Of a stretch of 44,321 bases of DNA, positions 34,599 to 44,321 are shown in pieces (positions within the stretch are counted from its first letter, which is position 1; each line of letters opens with the position of its first letter). Origin of the DNA: Daldinia sp. FL1419. Taxonomy: Eukaryota; Ascomycota; Sordariomycetes; Xylariales; Hypoxylaceae. The translations under genes were made by a program, and so were the position numbers. The stretch is from positions 1 through 44,321 of the forward strand of contig MU623551.1 of the NCBI GenBank assembly GCA_025201765.1, given 5' to 3'. The notes below the pieces were generated by a model. It did not search any database and was not told the DNA's origin. It saw only the letters and a list, made by a program, of their open reading frames with translations.

Positions 34599-35119
34599 CT
34601 AAGAAGCCCCTACACCGCCCCTAAGCATGCGGTCTATCTGATCCTGGCTATTTTTCTGCGAAACCTCGAGGTAGTGCAATCGCTTGCCGAGCCCGTCTAC
34701 CTCGCCTTCCACCTCCTTGATCTGGCCCTCGAGTTTGCCCTTCATGTCGGCAACGGGCATGGCGACAAACCTGCATCCCCGGTTAGTAATTTAGCCCTTG
34801 GTTTAATCATCGGTATACCCGATCCGGGCGGGGCAGAAGCATCGAGAACTGACATCTTGCCGACGCCCTCGTAGACGTTAGTATCTGCCGGTAGCGAAGA
34901 TATCTCGCTGCGTGTCAGTTGCGCCATTCGTAGTTCACGCTGCTTGGACATTTGCTGAGTCCTAACGAGGGAGATTTGTTGCTGCGCTGCAATCGCCTGC
35001 GTCTCGACCTCCCGCAGCAGCTATATATTGTAAGTTTTGCCAGCGACCACATCACTCCCCGTCGCGTCGCGAGTGTTTGGGCGCCATACCTTCTGCAAAG
35101 CCTCGTTGGAGATGGACAT
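34599..35119 (-). CDS. PFD1: Prefoldin subunit 1 (3 exons, 122 aa)
   Basis: Exons on the minus strand are 35119-35090 (MSISNEALQK), 35020-34854 and 34770-34599. Introns are 69 nt (GTATGG...ATATAG) and 83 nt (GTCAGT...TGCAG), the second with a perfect tactaac branch site. Joined they give 122 codons plus stop, the normal size for a beta-type prefoldin. Typical sequence: AIAAQQQISLVRTQ, KQRELRMAQLT, DTNVYEGVGKMF (spliced codon at ATG) and the second helix GQIKEVEGEVDGLGKRLHYLE. Prefoldin is the hexameric cytosolic chaperone that hands unfolded actin and tubulin to the CCT chaperonin; Pfd1 is one of its beta subunits. The gene is close to the right border of the balanced island, next to a MITE. 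Confidence 0.92.
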
Positions 35120-35522
35120 CCTCTTAAGATTTAAATTTTCTTTTTTTTTTTCTCGGTCTCGTTTATTCTCTCGCTTCTTCGGACGAAACCCGGCGTAATC
35201 TAAGGTTGGGATAGATGGGTTGTGTAATTCCCCGAATCTTTATTTCCTCGTAAATGGTCATCTAAATAGATATGGTGCCTATTAAATATAACGGCGGGTG
35301 TTTGACATTATTTAAGTCGAATATATTGTGGTAGCGCCCGCGATAGATTATTTAACATTGATGTAGATATTCAGGTACCTACTACCATGTATATAGAGGG
35401 GTAGGCTCCGTGCAGATGGTGGGGTTCCTTGGAATTCCATGTACAATACAATCGATTTAATACCTAGTGTACGTGTACCTAGGTAAGTAGTGTAGAGAAT
35501 GGATGTACCCGTTTCTTCGATA
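35120..35522. promoter_or_regulatory. PFD1 upstream region
   Basis: Pyrimidine-rich tract (plus-strand cttttttttttctcgg at about 35138-35156, purine-rich on the gene strand) immediately upstream of the start. The rest, up to the MITE, shows no specific site. The MITE insertion lies only ~400 bp from the PFD1 start codon. Confidence 0.4.
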
Positions 35523-35995
35523 AGTTCGAGGGGGGGGTTACGGACCCCCCCTAGAAACGGACCCCCTGTCAAAACCATTCCGCCTTTGGCTTAATAGGGT
35601 ATAATAGAAAAGAAATATCTAATTATTATTTTAAATATAATTTATTTAAATTAATTAATAAGGTTATATTATTAATATTAATTAAACTTAATTTTATAAA
35701 TTTATGTTTTTATTTGAACAAAAATATTTTTTTTTAAAAAAAATAAATTATTTAATTAATTTATTAATTTATATTATATAATTAAAAAAATATATTTTTT
35801 ATTATTTAATAATTCTTATTATTAAAAAAATATATTAATAAAGAAATAAGTTTTTAATTGATTTAAAAAATAAAAGTAAAGATATCTCAAATTTCTAATT
35901 CAAAAATAAATTATATATATAAGCTTTAAAGTATAATTAATTTAATTTACAGGGGATCTGTTTCTAGGGGGGGTCCGTAACCCCCCCCTCGAACT
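35523..35995. mobile_element. MITE-like element, 47-bp TIRs, TA target duplication
   Basis: The left TIR (35523-35569) starts agttcgaggggggggttacg; the right end, read in reverse from 35995, is the same over 47 bp except two transitions (both toward A/T in the right arm). TA is present on both sides (35521-35522 and 35996-35997). The 380-bp core is AT-rich with no ORF. TA duplication and G/C-run TIRs fit a non-autonomous relative of Fot1/pogo (Tc1-mariner superfamily) elements. Confidence 0.85.
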
Positions 35996-36310
35996 TACAC
36001 TATTGCATGTACATAACCCGACGCTGTGTACCTAGATATATATATTAAATCCTCCCAGCCATGAGACAATGTAACAGTTACAATCCGATCAAATCGAGGT
36101 AACTTGAACTCATTATTCCATTTTCTATTAGGGTTCTAGCCTAGCCTGGGGCTTGACGGCTCCACATGGATGGCCTTTCAAAAACAGCCTCTAATTAATA
36201 AATATTCCAAGTATACCCCAGCATCGAACATTCAAATATGCCTTAAGTTTTCTTAAGGTTTTTTATTGTAACGAAAATGTATGGGTAATGAAAAAATGGT
36301 ACCTTATTTA
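35996..36310. other. Right border of the gene island
   Basis: Balanced sequence to about 36240, then the AT content rises sharply. No gene or repeat is recognised in this stretch. Confidence 0.45.
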
Positions 36311-36735
36311 GTATAATAATCTTATATATTGACCTTATAATTTTTAAATTTTAAATAACCTTATATTTTTAATTTTTTTAATTTTTATTAATTTTTCTTA
36401 TTTTATTAAGATATTAAAATATTTTTTAAAATTAAAAAAATTTGGATTTTAAGGGTTTTATAAATTATTTATGTTTTATTAGTCAAATATATAAGCTTTT
36501 TTTTAATTGGTTAGTTATGTTAGCCTTTTTTAATTGGTTAGCCTTGCATTGTATTTAGTTATATCTTAATTGATTAGTTTTATGTTTAGTTATATATTGA
36601 ATTGCGTAGTGTAATTACATAATTGAAGTTATTTTTAATTTTTATGGAATAACCTTTTCTAGGGTTTCCATAGGTTTTTTCTGGATATAAATAGGCCCTC
36701 AAGAGTTGTTTCTTATTTGATCAGTATATTATTGC
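36310..36735 (+). mobile_element. LTR-like fragment with upstream repeat, inverted copy of 18.6-19.15 kb
   Basis: 36325-36520 matches the reverse complement of 18975-19150. It is followed by ttaattggttagcc-type tandem units (36495-36595), then an LTR-like start (tgaattgcgtagtgtaattac, about 36599) and a well-preserved box, ggatataaataggccctca (36683-36701). The copy is cut off at about 36730, where a 20-bp duplication begins. Confidence 0.65.
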
Positions 36736-36765
36736 CTTATGAAGCATATTATTGCCTTATGAAGC
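36726..36765. repeat. 20-bp direct duplication
   Basis: atattattgccttatgaagc occurs twice without a gap. It marks the abrupt end of the LTR-like repeat. Confidence 0.85.
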
Positions 36766-38185
36766 ACCCCTACCAACCCCTTTTAACACCTTTATTAGTA
36801 CCTTTTATAGATATTATATAGTAAGATCCTTTTACTGTTAAGTGATAGCTACGCCTATGACATTTTTAGAAGGATTAGTCCAGAGGTTATAGAGAAAATA
36901 TTGTTTAGAGAGCAGGTGCTGATTAAGGTAATTAATAGTTATTTGTTTATTCAGTTTCTAAAAATTATTAAAAGATGGGTTAAAAATAAATTATATATTA
37001 GGAATTATTACGAAATATACAATTAGATGAAAAGAGAGCTTATTGGAGTTTATTATAATAGTTATAAAATTTTTATTTTTTTTATTTGTTATTTTGGGTT
37101 TTTATTTTATTTTATTTTTATTTTATTTTTAGATTCTATTTACATAGAGATTGATTATTGATCAGTTTATTATAGTAATATTTGATGTTGTTATCTTTTT
37201 TTTACACTTAAGCGGAAAGTATTTTTCTTGCTAATTTCCAATTATTATATTTGTTGATAGTTAGGAAACTTTTCTTAGTTATATCTTTATAAATAGCTAG
37301 CATATGATCAGCCCGAACACAAAGGAATTTAAACTTTGGAGCCTAAAAATTGTATTTAGTTATAATATATAAGCAGTTATTATAATTGTTTTTGCTAGAA
37401 AGAGTATGGTAATTAAAGAATGGCCATATATTAGTATAAGTTTTAAAATTAAATAATTGGAAATAATTTTTGTAGAATTTATAAGGAATTTTATTTAAAA
37501 AGCCAAATGTTTAAATTATTAAACCTTTTATATAATAAGAATTAGTTAAAATTTTGATTATATATTTATTAATAGAACTGCTTTCACAAATATTAATATA
37601 TATAGTAAGTTGTTTAATTGATGATTATAATAGAACTATATTAAGATAGTGAAGACAACAAGGATTATTTTTCTAAAAGTTGATATTAATAATTTTCCAT
37701 TGGATATAATAATTAACTATAATATTGTCAAAAACCTTAAATTTTATCATACTAAATATTTAGACATTTTAATCAATTAAGATTTATTTAGGATATTTCG
37801 AAAAAATCATTTACAAAATAATAAAAATTGAGGAAAGGATCAATATAAACAATTAATTTCCAGTATTTCTTAAATTTGTTAATATCATCAACTTAATTAA
37901 ATTGTATTATAGGAACATAACTGAATGAAAGAGTAACAATAAATTAATTATTTAAATTATTATTCTTACAACTATTCAAAATATTAATTATTGATAATAA
38001 TATTAATAAAGAATTATTATTTGAAGAGTTTACATTTATTAGCTTAAATTAAAAAAACATCTTGAGTTAATTTAATATTTAAGTTTATTGAATAATAGTT
38101 GATTAAATGTAATAAAATATTTTATAATAAATAAGTTAAAAGGTTGAAGAATAAATCTTAGAAGGAAAGAGAGAGGGTGAAAGAG
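36766..38185. other. AT-rich decayed DNA with an ORF relic near its start
   Basis: 36830-37020 can be read on the plus strand as an uninterrupted stretch (SDSYAYDIFRRISPE then VIEKILFREQVLIKV) ending in a stop. I do not recognise the family; a decayed transposon ORF is likely. The rest up to 38185 shows nothing clear. Confidence 0.35.
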
Positions 38186-38189
38186 AGAG

Positions 38190-38520
38190 GAAGGACGAAA
38201 GCCATGGCATTGAATTATGGTATTAAAACAAGAGATCCTATTTATGATTAATGTGATTAAATTGTTGAAAAACGCCGTTCAATGTTCATATATAAGTTTA
38301 AACATATATACCATACGAAAATCGCAGTTGCAGCCAATAAGCATTTACTAATTCAAGCAACGACGATTATGAAATTGGAATATAAAAATATTGTCAATTT
38401 GTCCTTTCTACTTCCAGCATTCTTTTACTTCTTTTCTTTTACAGTACAGTTTTTACTTATTCGAGTTTATATTCTATTTGATCAGTTTAAGGCAATTCAT
38501 ACAACACGCATTTGATATTA
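38190..38520. other. Less AT-rich patch with 77-codon ORF
   Basis: Composition here is nearer to normal, with a gagagaggaagg tract and intact CpGs. A plus-strand open frame (38282-38515) would encode 77 residues with a hydrophobic stretch (about 40-63) and no recognised family. It may be an island of non-repeated DNA spared by RIP; I do not call it a gene. Confidence 0.3.
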
Positions 38521-40590
38521 ATATTGTTATTAGTTATTGATGTTAGTTTAATAAGTACCCTGTAGCATCAAGTTTTATTAAGTTAATAATATGGTTAGTT
38601 CATCAGTTTTAGGTATTTATAGTAAGGTAATCAGATTGTTACAGATATTAATAAATACTATTTACCCAATTAAGTAGGGTAAATTAATTAAATATAAGAA
38701 CCCATTTCTTTGGTTAAATATAATTATTGAAGAGATTAAAGGCCTTATGTTAATATTTGATTATTTAGTTGAAAATATTATAATATTATCAAAAATTAAT
38801 ATAAACCATTGGTGAAATAATTTATTATTAATATTAATCCAAGTTTTATAATTGTATATCAAAAAATAATAGTTAAATAATTCATATATTATAATTTTTT
38901 GGGAGTTTGTAATATGTAATATATCTGATTAAGAAATCTTTTACAAGAAGGAATTAGTTTAGATTTTAGGTCATAATTCTAAAAGAGGTTTTAATTTAAT
39001 TATATTTAAGGTTATACAACAAAAAATTTAAATATTATTTTTATTAATATATATAAATTTATTTAATTTATTATATATATAACCAATAAAGATATACAAT
39101 TATAATCATTTCCTTCTTACAATTTATATATTTAAAAAATACTATTTATAAGTAATTAATTTAATTTATATTTAATTAAATCAATGAATTAATTATATTA
39201 ATGTTGGTAGGTACGTATGTAAGGTAAAAACAAGATAACAATAAAGTAAATAATAATAGGGGTAAGATTGGTATATTGTAGTTATCTAAAGAAAAAAGCT
39301 ATTTAGAAGAGATAGGTGGGAAATTTATTTTTATATAATAATAAATATATAAATATTTTTTAAGGATTATATATTAAATTAAGGATATAAATTATATAAT
39401 TATTATTTATTTTATTTTCTTTTTACAATTATATTATAAATTTAATATTTAATTTTTATTTTATTTATTCTTTTAATTGTAAATTAACCTAATTATTTTT
39501 TATTAATGTTTATATAACCTTATTTGGGAATACCTTTATTATAATGTTTGTAGGATTATATATGCTGTAAATTTATTAAATATTGTTGATTTCCTGGTTT
39601 TTATACAATTATTATAAGGTTATTAAATTAATTATTAATCTTTTTTTGTTAATACTACCTATTTGGATAAGGTATTAATATAAGGAAAATAAGTTAATAT
39701 ATAGGATTAATAGAGCCTTAGGTAATAAAAGGTATTCTAAAATAATGTTAATTATATGGTAAATAATATATCTAATATTAAAATTTTAGATTATCCTATA
39801 GATTTTGTTGGTGAATATATTTTAGATAATGTATTTATATTTGGTAAATAATTAATAAATAATATTATTAATAATTTAGATTTTATTATTTTGATTGGTT
39901 AGTTTTTTATTATTTAATATAATAATATAATTAATTTATAAATTTAAATCCTTATTATTTGTAAATAAATTATTAATAAAAATATATAAGTATAAATTTT
40001 AAAAATCTAAGTCAATGTAATTAAATTTTTGTAATTGGTTATTTATTTATTATTTAATTTAGATATTAAAGGTTTTTATTTTTTTAAAGTTTAATTTTAA
40101 ATGTTAAATTGCTATTAAATAATTAAAAACTATTTTAAATTAATAAATGGAAGAAATATATATTCTTTATACCCATTATTTAACAAACTTCTTAATTATA
40201 TTTAATGATTTTACATCTAATTGTTTAAGTTTCTTAACTTATCTTTTTTATATAATAATTATATTATAATCTTTTTTATAAATAATAAAGCACAAACCAT
40301 TGAAATTTTTAATTTTAATATCTAATATTTTTTAAAGGTATATTTTAATTTTAATTTTAATAAATATTTTATTTTTTATTATTAGGAATTTTATGGTATT
40401 AATATTTAAAGTATTATTTATTTAAAAGCTTATAATTTTGAATAAGATTATATTTATTATTAATAAATATGGATTGAATATTAATAATTTTATATTAAAT
40501 TTTTATTAATAATGGTGTAAATAAGTTTTAAATTAATATATTTTTAATTTAATTAAATTATATAGCAGTTTAATGATATGTAATAGCGTT
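38521..40590. other. AT-rich DNA, probable 3' part of copia relic
   Basis: Extremely AT-rich. It lies downstream (minus strand) of the copia-like RT relic and so may hold its RNase H and LTR, but no motif survives that I can recognise. Confidence 0.4.
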
Positions 40591-40594
40591 TTTT

Positions 40595-41765
40595 TGGAGT
40601 ATTTACTTTTTAATTCTATTGGTAATTGTACGAATATTATCTGTTGTATGGGTGTCTTAGATTAGGTATATATTATGGTAATATCTTTTATTATGATTTT
40701 TATGTTTTAATATTGGAGAATTGGAGTTAAGATTAAAATAAGGTGTTGATTTGTCTTTTAGATGGTAGGGGTATATATTATGATAAATTTTTTATTAAGG
40801 TTATTATAATCTTAAATAATAAGTTTTAATTTTTTGTAAGGTGCCAATATATTTTTTCTTTTTATTTTATAAATTATTTATAATTTAAAAATTATTGTTT
40901 TTTAGTAAATTAATATATTATATATTTTAGGTTATAGGATTTTTTTATTAAATAATGTATTAAATTTTTTTATATTTAATATTTTATATGGTTTTTTTAT
41001 GGTAATAATTTTTTTTATTATATGTAATTGAAATATTAAGGTTAAATTATTTTATTTTTTATTATTAAAATATAAAATATTAATGTATAAAAAATTATTG
41101 ATATATATAAGATTTTCTTTTAAAATTATTTTATAATTATTTAGATTAAATGTGGGTTTAGGTAATTGTATTTGAAATTTCTTAATAAGTATTGGGTTAT
41201 TTTTAAATTAAGTATAAGGTTTAATGTAGAAATTTTAAAATATAGATATTCTTCTGGATATATTGGATACCATAATGATATTTTTATTAGTAATTGTAAT
41301 AATTTTATAAAGGCCTTTTTATCTATTCTTTTTTTAATAAATAAGAATTTTATTATTAATAAGTAAAAATATAGGTAATATCTTTATAGTATTAGAGTTA
41401 TTATAAATATTAAATGCATTTTGAATAAAGCATTGTAATTTAATCTTTTTAATTTTAATTATAACCTTCTACATTATTAAGGTATAATAAATTTAGATAA
41501 ATATAGGTAGTAAATTTATATTAATTTAAAAATAAATTTTAAAAATAAATAATGTAAGAACCAATCCGTTAGGATTAATTATATTATTAATTGCCTTTAC
41601 AATTATTTGTAACTGTGTTATTTTTAAATTAGAATTTTGGAGTTTATTTGTAATTATTTTATAGGTTTGGTGGATTAAACCGTGATATCTTTCTACTTTA
41701 TTAATAAATCAATATACTTTAATTGGTATTTAATGACATATAATTCCAATAATGTGTATTTTATT
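40595..41765 (-). mobile_element. Decayed copia-like retrotransposon, integrase to RT
   Basis: Minus-strand peptides, broken by stops and frame changes: KVERYHGLIHQTYKII with INPNGLVPT following (about 41700-41555) resembles the end of a Ty1/copia integrase core; SKTPIQQIIFVQLPIELK (about 40662-40600) resembles the start of a copia RT. Their order and ~900 bp spacing fit one element on the minus strand. No LTR located with confidence. Confidence 0.6.
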
Positions 41766-44321
41766 TTGGAATTCCAGATTATTAAAGTTTATTTTTGTGT
41801 TGTGGGAAATAATATTTGGAGGGTTAAGATAGGTATTAATTTAATATTTTTTTAATATTTTTTATATTTTTTTAATTATAATATCTTTTATAAATTATAT
41901 TATTTAGAAGTTAGTGGTAGTGTTAATTATATATAAAATTAATTATTTTTTTAAATATATAATATTAATAATTATTTTATAATTAAAATTTATATTAAAA
42001 TCCTTAAAAATAAATTTAAATCTTTATAAATTTTTACCTTTAATTTAATAATGGTGGTAAAATTTATTAATTTTTTTAAAATTATTTATATTAATATTAT
42101 AATTAATTTTATTTAAGAGATTATAAAGTTTTTCAATTATGAAATAATTAAAATAGGTGTGCAGGTATTGTAGTTCTATTTTTGTAAAGTAAGTAATATT
42201 ATTTAGGTAAAATCATAAATATCCTTATTTTTATTTAATATTAATTATTATATTATTTTTATATATTAATTAATTAATAATATTATTAAAATATATTTTT
42301 AAATAATTTATATTTTTAATTAAAAAAAGGAATGGTATATTTATTTCTATAATATGGAAATCTACGTTATTAAATAGGATATTAACCATAACTATACCTA
42401 ATAATTTAATAGGGGATTTATTTCTAAATTTAATATTAGTTTTTCCAGTATAAGTATGGTCCATCTTAAACTTCTAATTAGGATATTCATTAATAAAAAT
42501 AAGATATTATCCTTTATTTATTATTAAAATATAGGTAATTTTAATATTTAACATGATATTTTAGAATATAATTTTTATATATTGATTTAAAATAAAGATG
42601 GTATTAGGTTTTTTAGTTATTGAGGAAATAAAGATTGTAACATAATAGTAAAATACTTGGTTAAATAAGTACATTATTACCATAAATTATATATTTTTAT
42701 TATTTTTTAATTTTGGGGTTATATTATAAGTATTATTATTCTTTTATTTTAAATTTTAATTTTTAAATCTTTTATAATTTATTAAAAAGGTTGTATAATT
42801 CTTTTTAAATACATTACATTTAACCTTCCAATTTTTTTTAACCTTCTTATGGTTGGTTTCTAGGTGTTTAATAAATTAATAACCTTTTTTTTTATATACC
42901 TAACATTTACATTTTTAAATCTTTTTAAATTATTTAAAGGTATATTTTCTATTTTTATTATTTCTATAATATTTTTTATTAATATAATTATTATAAATTT
43001 CTTTATTATTATTTTTATTAATATTATTGATTATAAATTATTATAATATTTTTATAATTTTATAATTTTAGAAAAATATTTAAAATTTATTAATTAGGGT
43101 TATAATTATCTTTAATAATTTAAAAAATACGTTTTAAAATTATAGTATATTTTAATATGCCTTATAAATGGTTATAATAAATTATAATTTTCCTTTATAA
43201 TTAAAATTAAGTATTTTTTAATATAATTATAATTTATTAAATAAAATTTATAATATTTTTATATTTATTTTTCTTTAATTTTATTTTTTTATTTTAATAT
43301 TAAAGAAAATGGTATTTATTCAATTTTAATAATATTAATTCTTATTTTTTATAATATTAAAATAATATTATAAAATAAGATATATATTGGTAAAATACTA
43401 ATATTAGGGAATATTATATAGAAAATAAAGGGATGTTCTTTTTGTTAATATTGATGAGAATATAGTATGGAATTGTGATAGGTATATATTTGTTATAAAA
43501 TATATTTTTAAAAAGAATTTAAATTTATTTTTAAAAATATTATATAATTTTTTAATATAATTATTATTAATATTCTAAATTTTTTTAAAATATTTTATAA
43601 TAATAAATAGGCATATTTTATTAAGAATATATTCTAAGAAAATTATAAAGTAAATTAATGTTTATTAATTATTAATAAATATAAAGATTTAATTTTAAAA
43701 GATTCTTTTTTATATAAATAATAATGTTATTAAGAAGGAAGAATTGTAACCTTTTATTGGTTGGTTCCTTTTACTTGCTCCAGCGTTTAGGGGTAATGTT
43801 GTAATTATGTATAGATTATTTGATAGTAGTTTAAAGGGTCCAAAACCATTTCTCAGGGTTAGAAGAAGGGGTTAGGCTAATATAAGATTTATACCATATT
43901 TAAAGTTATAACCTAAATTATATCCCTATTATATAAAATAAGTAAGGTAAATTAGGGGGGGTAAAAATAGTAGTAGTTAAGTAAATGTTAAAAGTTCCTA
44001 TTAAAAAAGAGGCTTAAGAAGAATACCAGGTATTAATTAATTCCTTTACTAAAATTATTCTAATTAATTAAGAAATTTTTAAATCCTTTAAAGGTTATAA
44101 TAAAATCTTATAAAATAAAAATGGAATAATAATTAATATAATAAAATTATAATTAAAGAAGAAAAAAGTTATAAAACAAATTCTATTTAAATTATTAATA
44201 AAATATTAAAAATAAAAAAAAAATTAGGTAATAATTATTATAAAATAAGAAATATATATTATATAAAATAAAAAAAATTATAAAAAATAGTATTTAATTA
44301 CCCTACCTATATAATTTAATA
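41766..44321. other. AT-rich decayed DNA
   Basis: Presumed upstream part of the copia-like relic and other repeats. Only 43730-43880 is less AT-rich (rggttagaagaagggg, ttgctccagcgtttagggg) but shows no recognised domain. Small open frames in this stretch are Ile/Phe/Asn-rich products of base composition. Confidence 0.5.

Noticed and set aside
20271..35119. Secondary-metabolite or other functional gene cluster
   Set aside because: The six genes have unrelated housekeeping roles (endocytosis, membrane lipid, Golgi, mitochondria, unknown, chaperone) and no biosynthetic enzyme or pathway regulator is present.
42864..43046. 60-codon ORF rich in Phe and Ile
   Set aside because: Product of A/T-only sequence; no conserved features.
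36300..44321. Centromere interpretation of the AT-rich flank
   Set aside because: Size and sequence would allow it, but decayed retrotransposons explain the composition and nothing centromere-specific can be shown from sequence alone.
1..44321. CRISPR arrays, bacterial operons, rRNA genes or telomeric TTAGGG repeats
   Set aside because: Looked for and not seen. The tandem 9-mer at 36-158 has no spacers, and no rRNA or telomere motif occurs.

Overview
The window looks like nuclear DNA of a filamentous ascomycete (Pezizomycotina, probably Sordariomycetes; I cannot name a species). The genes have short introns (54-90 nt) with GT...AG ends and CTAAC-type branch sites. The genome is split into a balanced gene island (about 19.45-36.2 kb) and two very AT-rich flanks made of decayed transposons. 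Related repeat copies in the flanks differ almost only by C-to-T and G-to-A changes, the signature of repeat-induced point mutation (RIP).

Left flank (1-19.4 kb). Many copies, in both orientations and often nested, of a ~420 bp LTR-like repeat carry a conserved TATAAATAGGCC promoter-like box. Two copia-like LTR edges with polypurine tracts are also present. One almost complete but dead Tad1-like LINE lies on the minus strand (about 12.54 to 6.03 kb). It has recognisable ORF1, linker, reverse transcriptase and 3' end with a (TAAA)n tail. Two further 3'-end copies lie at 13.7-14.26 kb and 19.2-19.37 kb.

Gene island. Six genes, all housekeeping or widely conserved: SLA1 (endocytic actin-patch adaptor, +, four exons), a TLC-domain membrane protein (-, two exons), COG8 (Golgi tethering complex, +, one exon), a HEM25/SLC25A38-type mitochondrial glycine carrier (+, two exons), an RS-rich coiled-coil protein of unknown function (-, three exons), and prefoldin subunit 1 (-, three exons). 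They have independent cellular roles and do not form a biosynthetic cluster. Exon structures were rebuilt by hand from splice sites, frame and family conservation.

Right flank. Just past PFD1 is a 473 bp MITE-like element with 47 bp terminal inverted repeats and a TA duplication (Fot1/pogo style). After it come an LTR-like fragment whose upstream part is an inverted copy of sequence at 18.7-19.15 kb, and AT-rich decayed DNA that includes a minus-strand copia-like integrase/RT relic (40.6-41.8 kb). The gene island is therefore bracketed by inverted copies of the same repeat.

I found no convincing new gene system. The most interesting signals are the structure of the decayed repeats (including a LINE whose catalytic Asp-Asp now reads Asn-Asn), the bracketing inverted repeats, the MITE, two GC-rich hairpins in the AT desert, and a stop-free 60-nt intron in SLA1.
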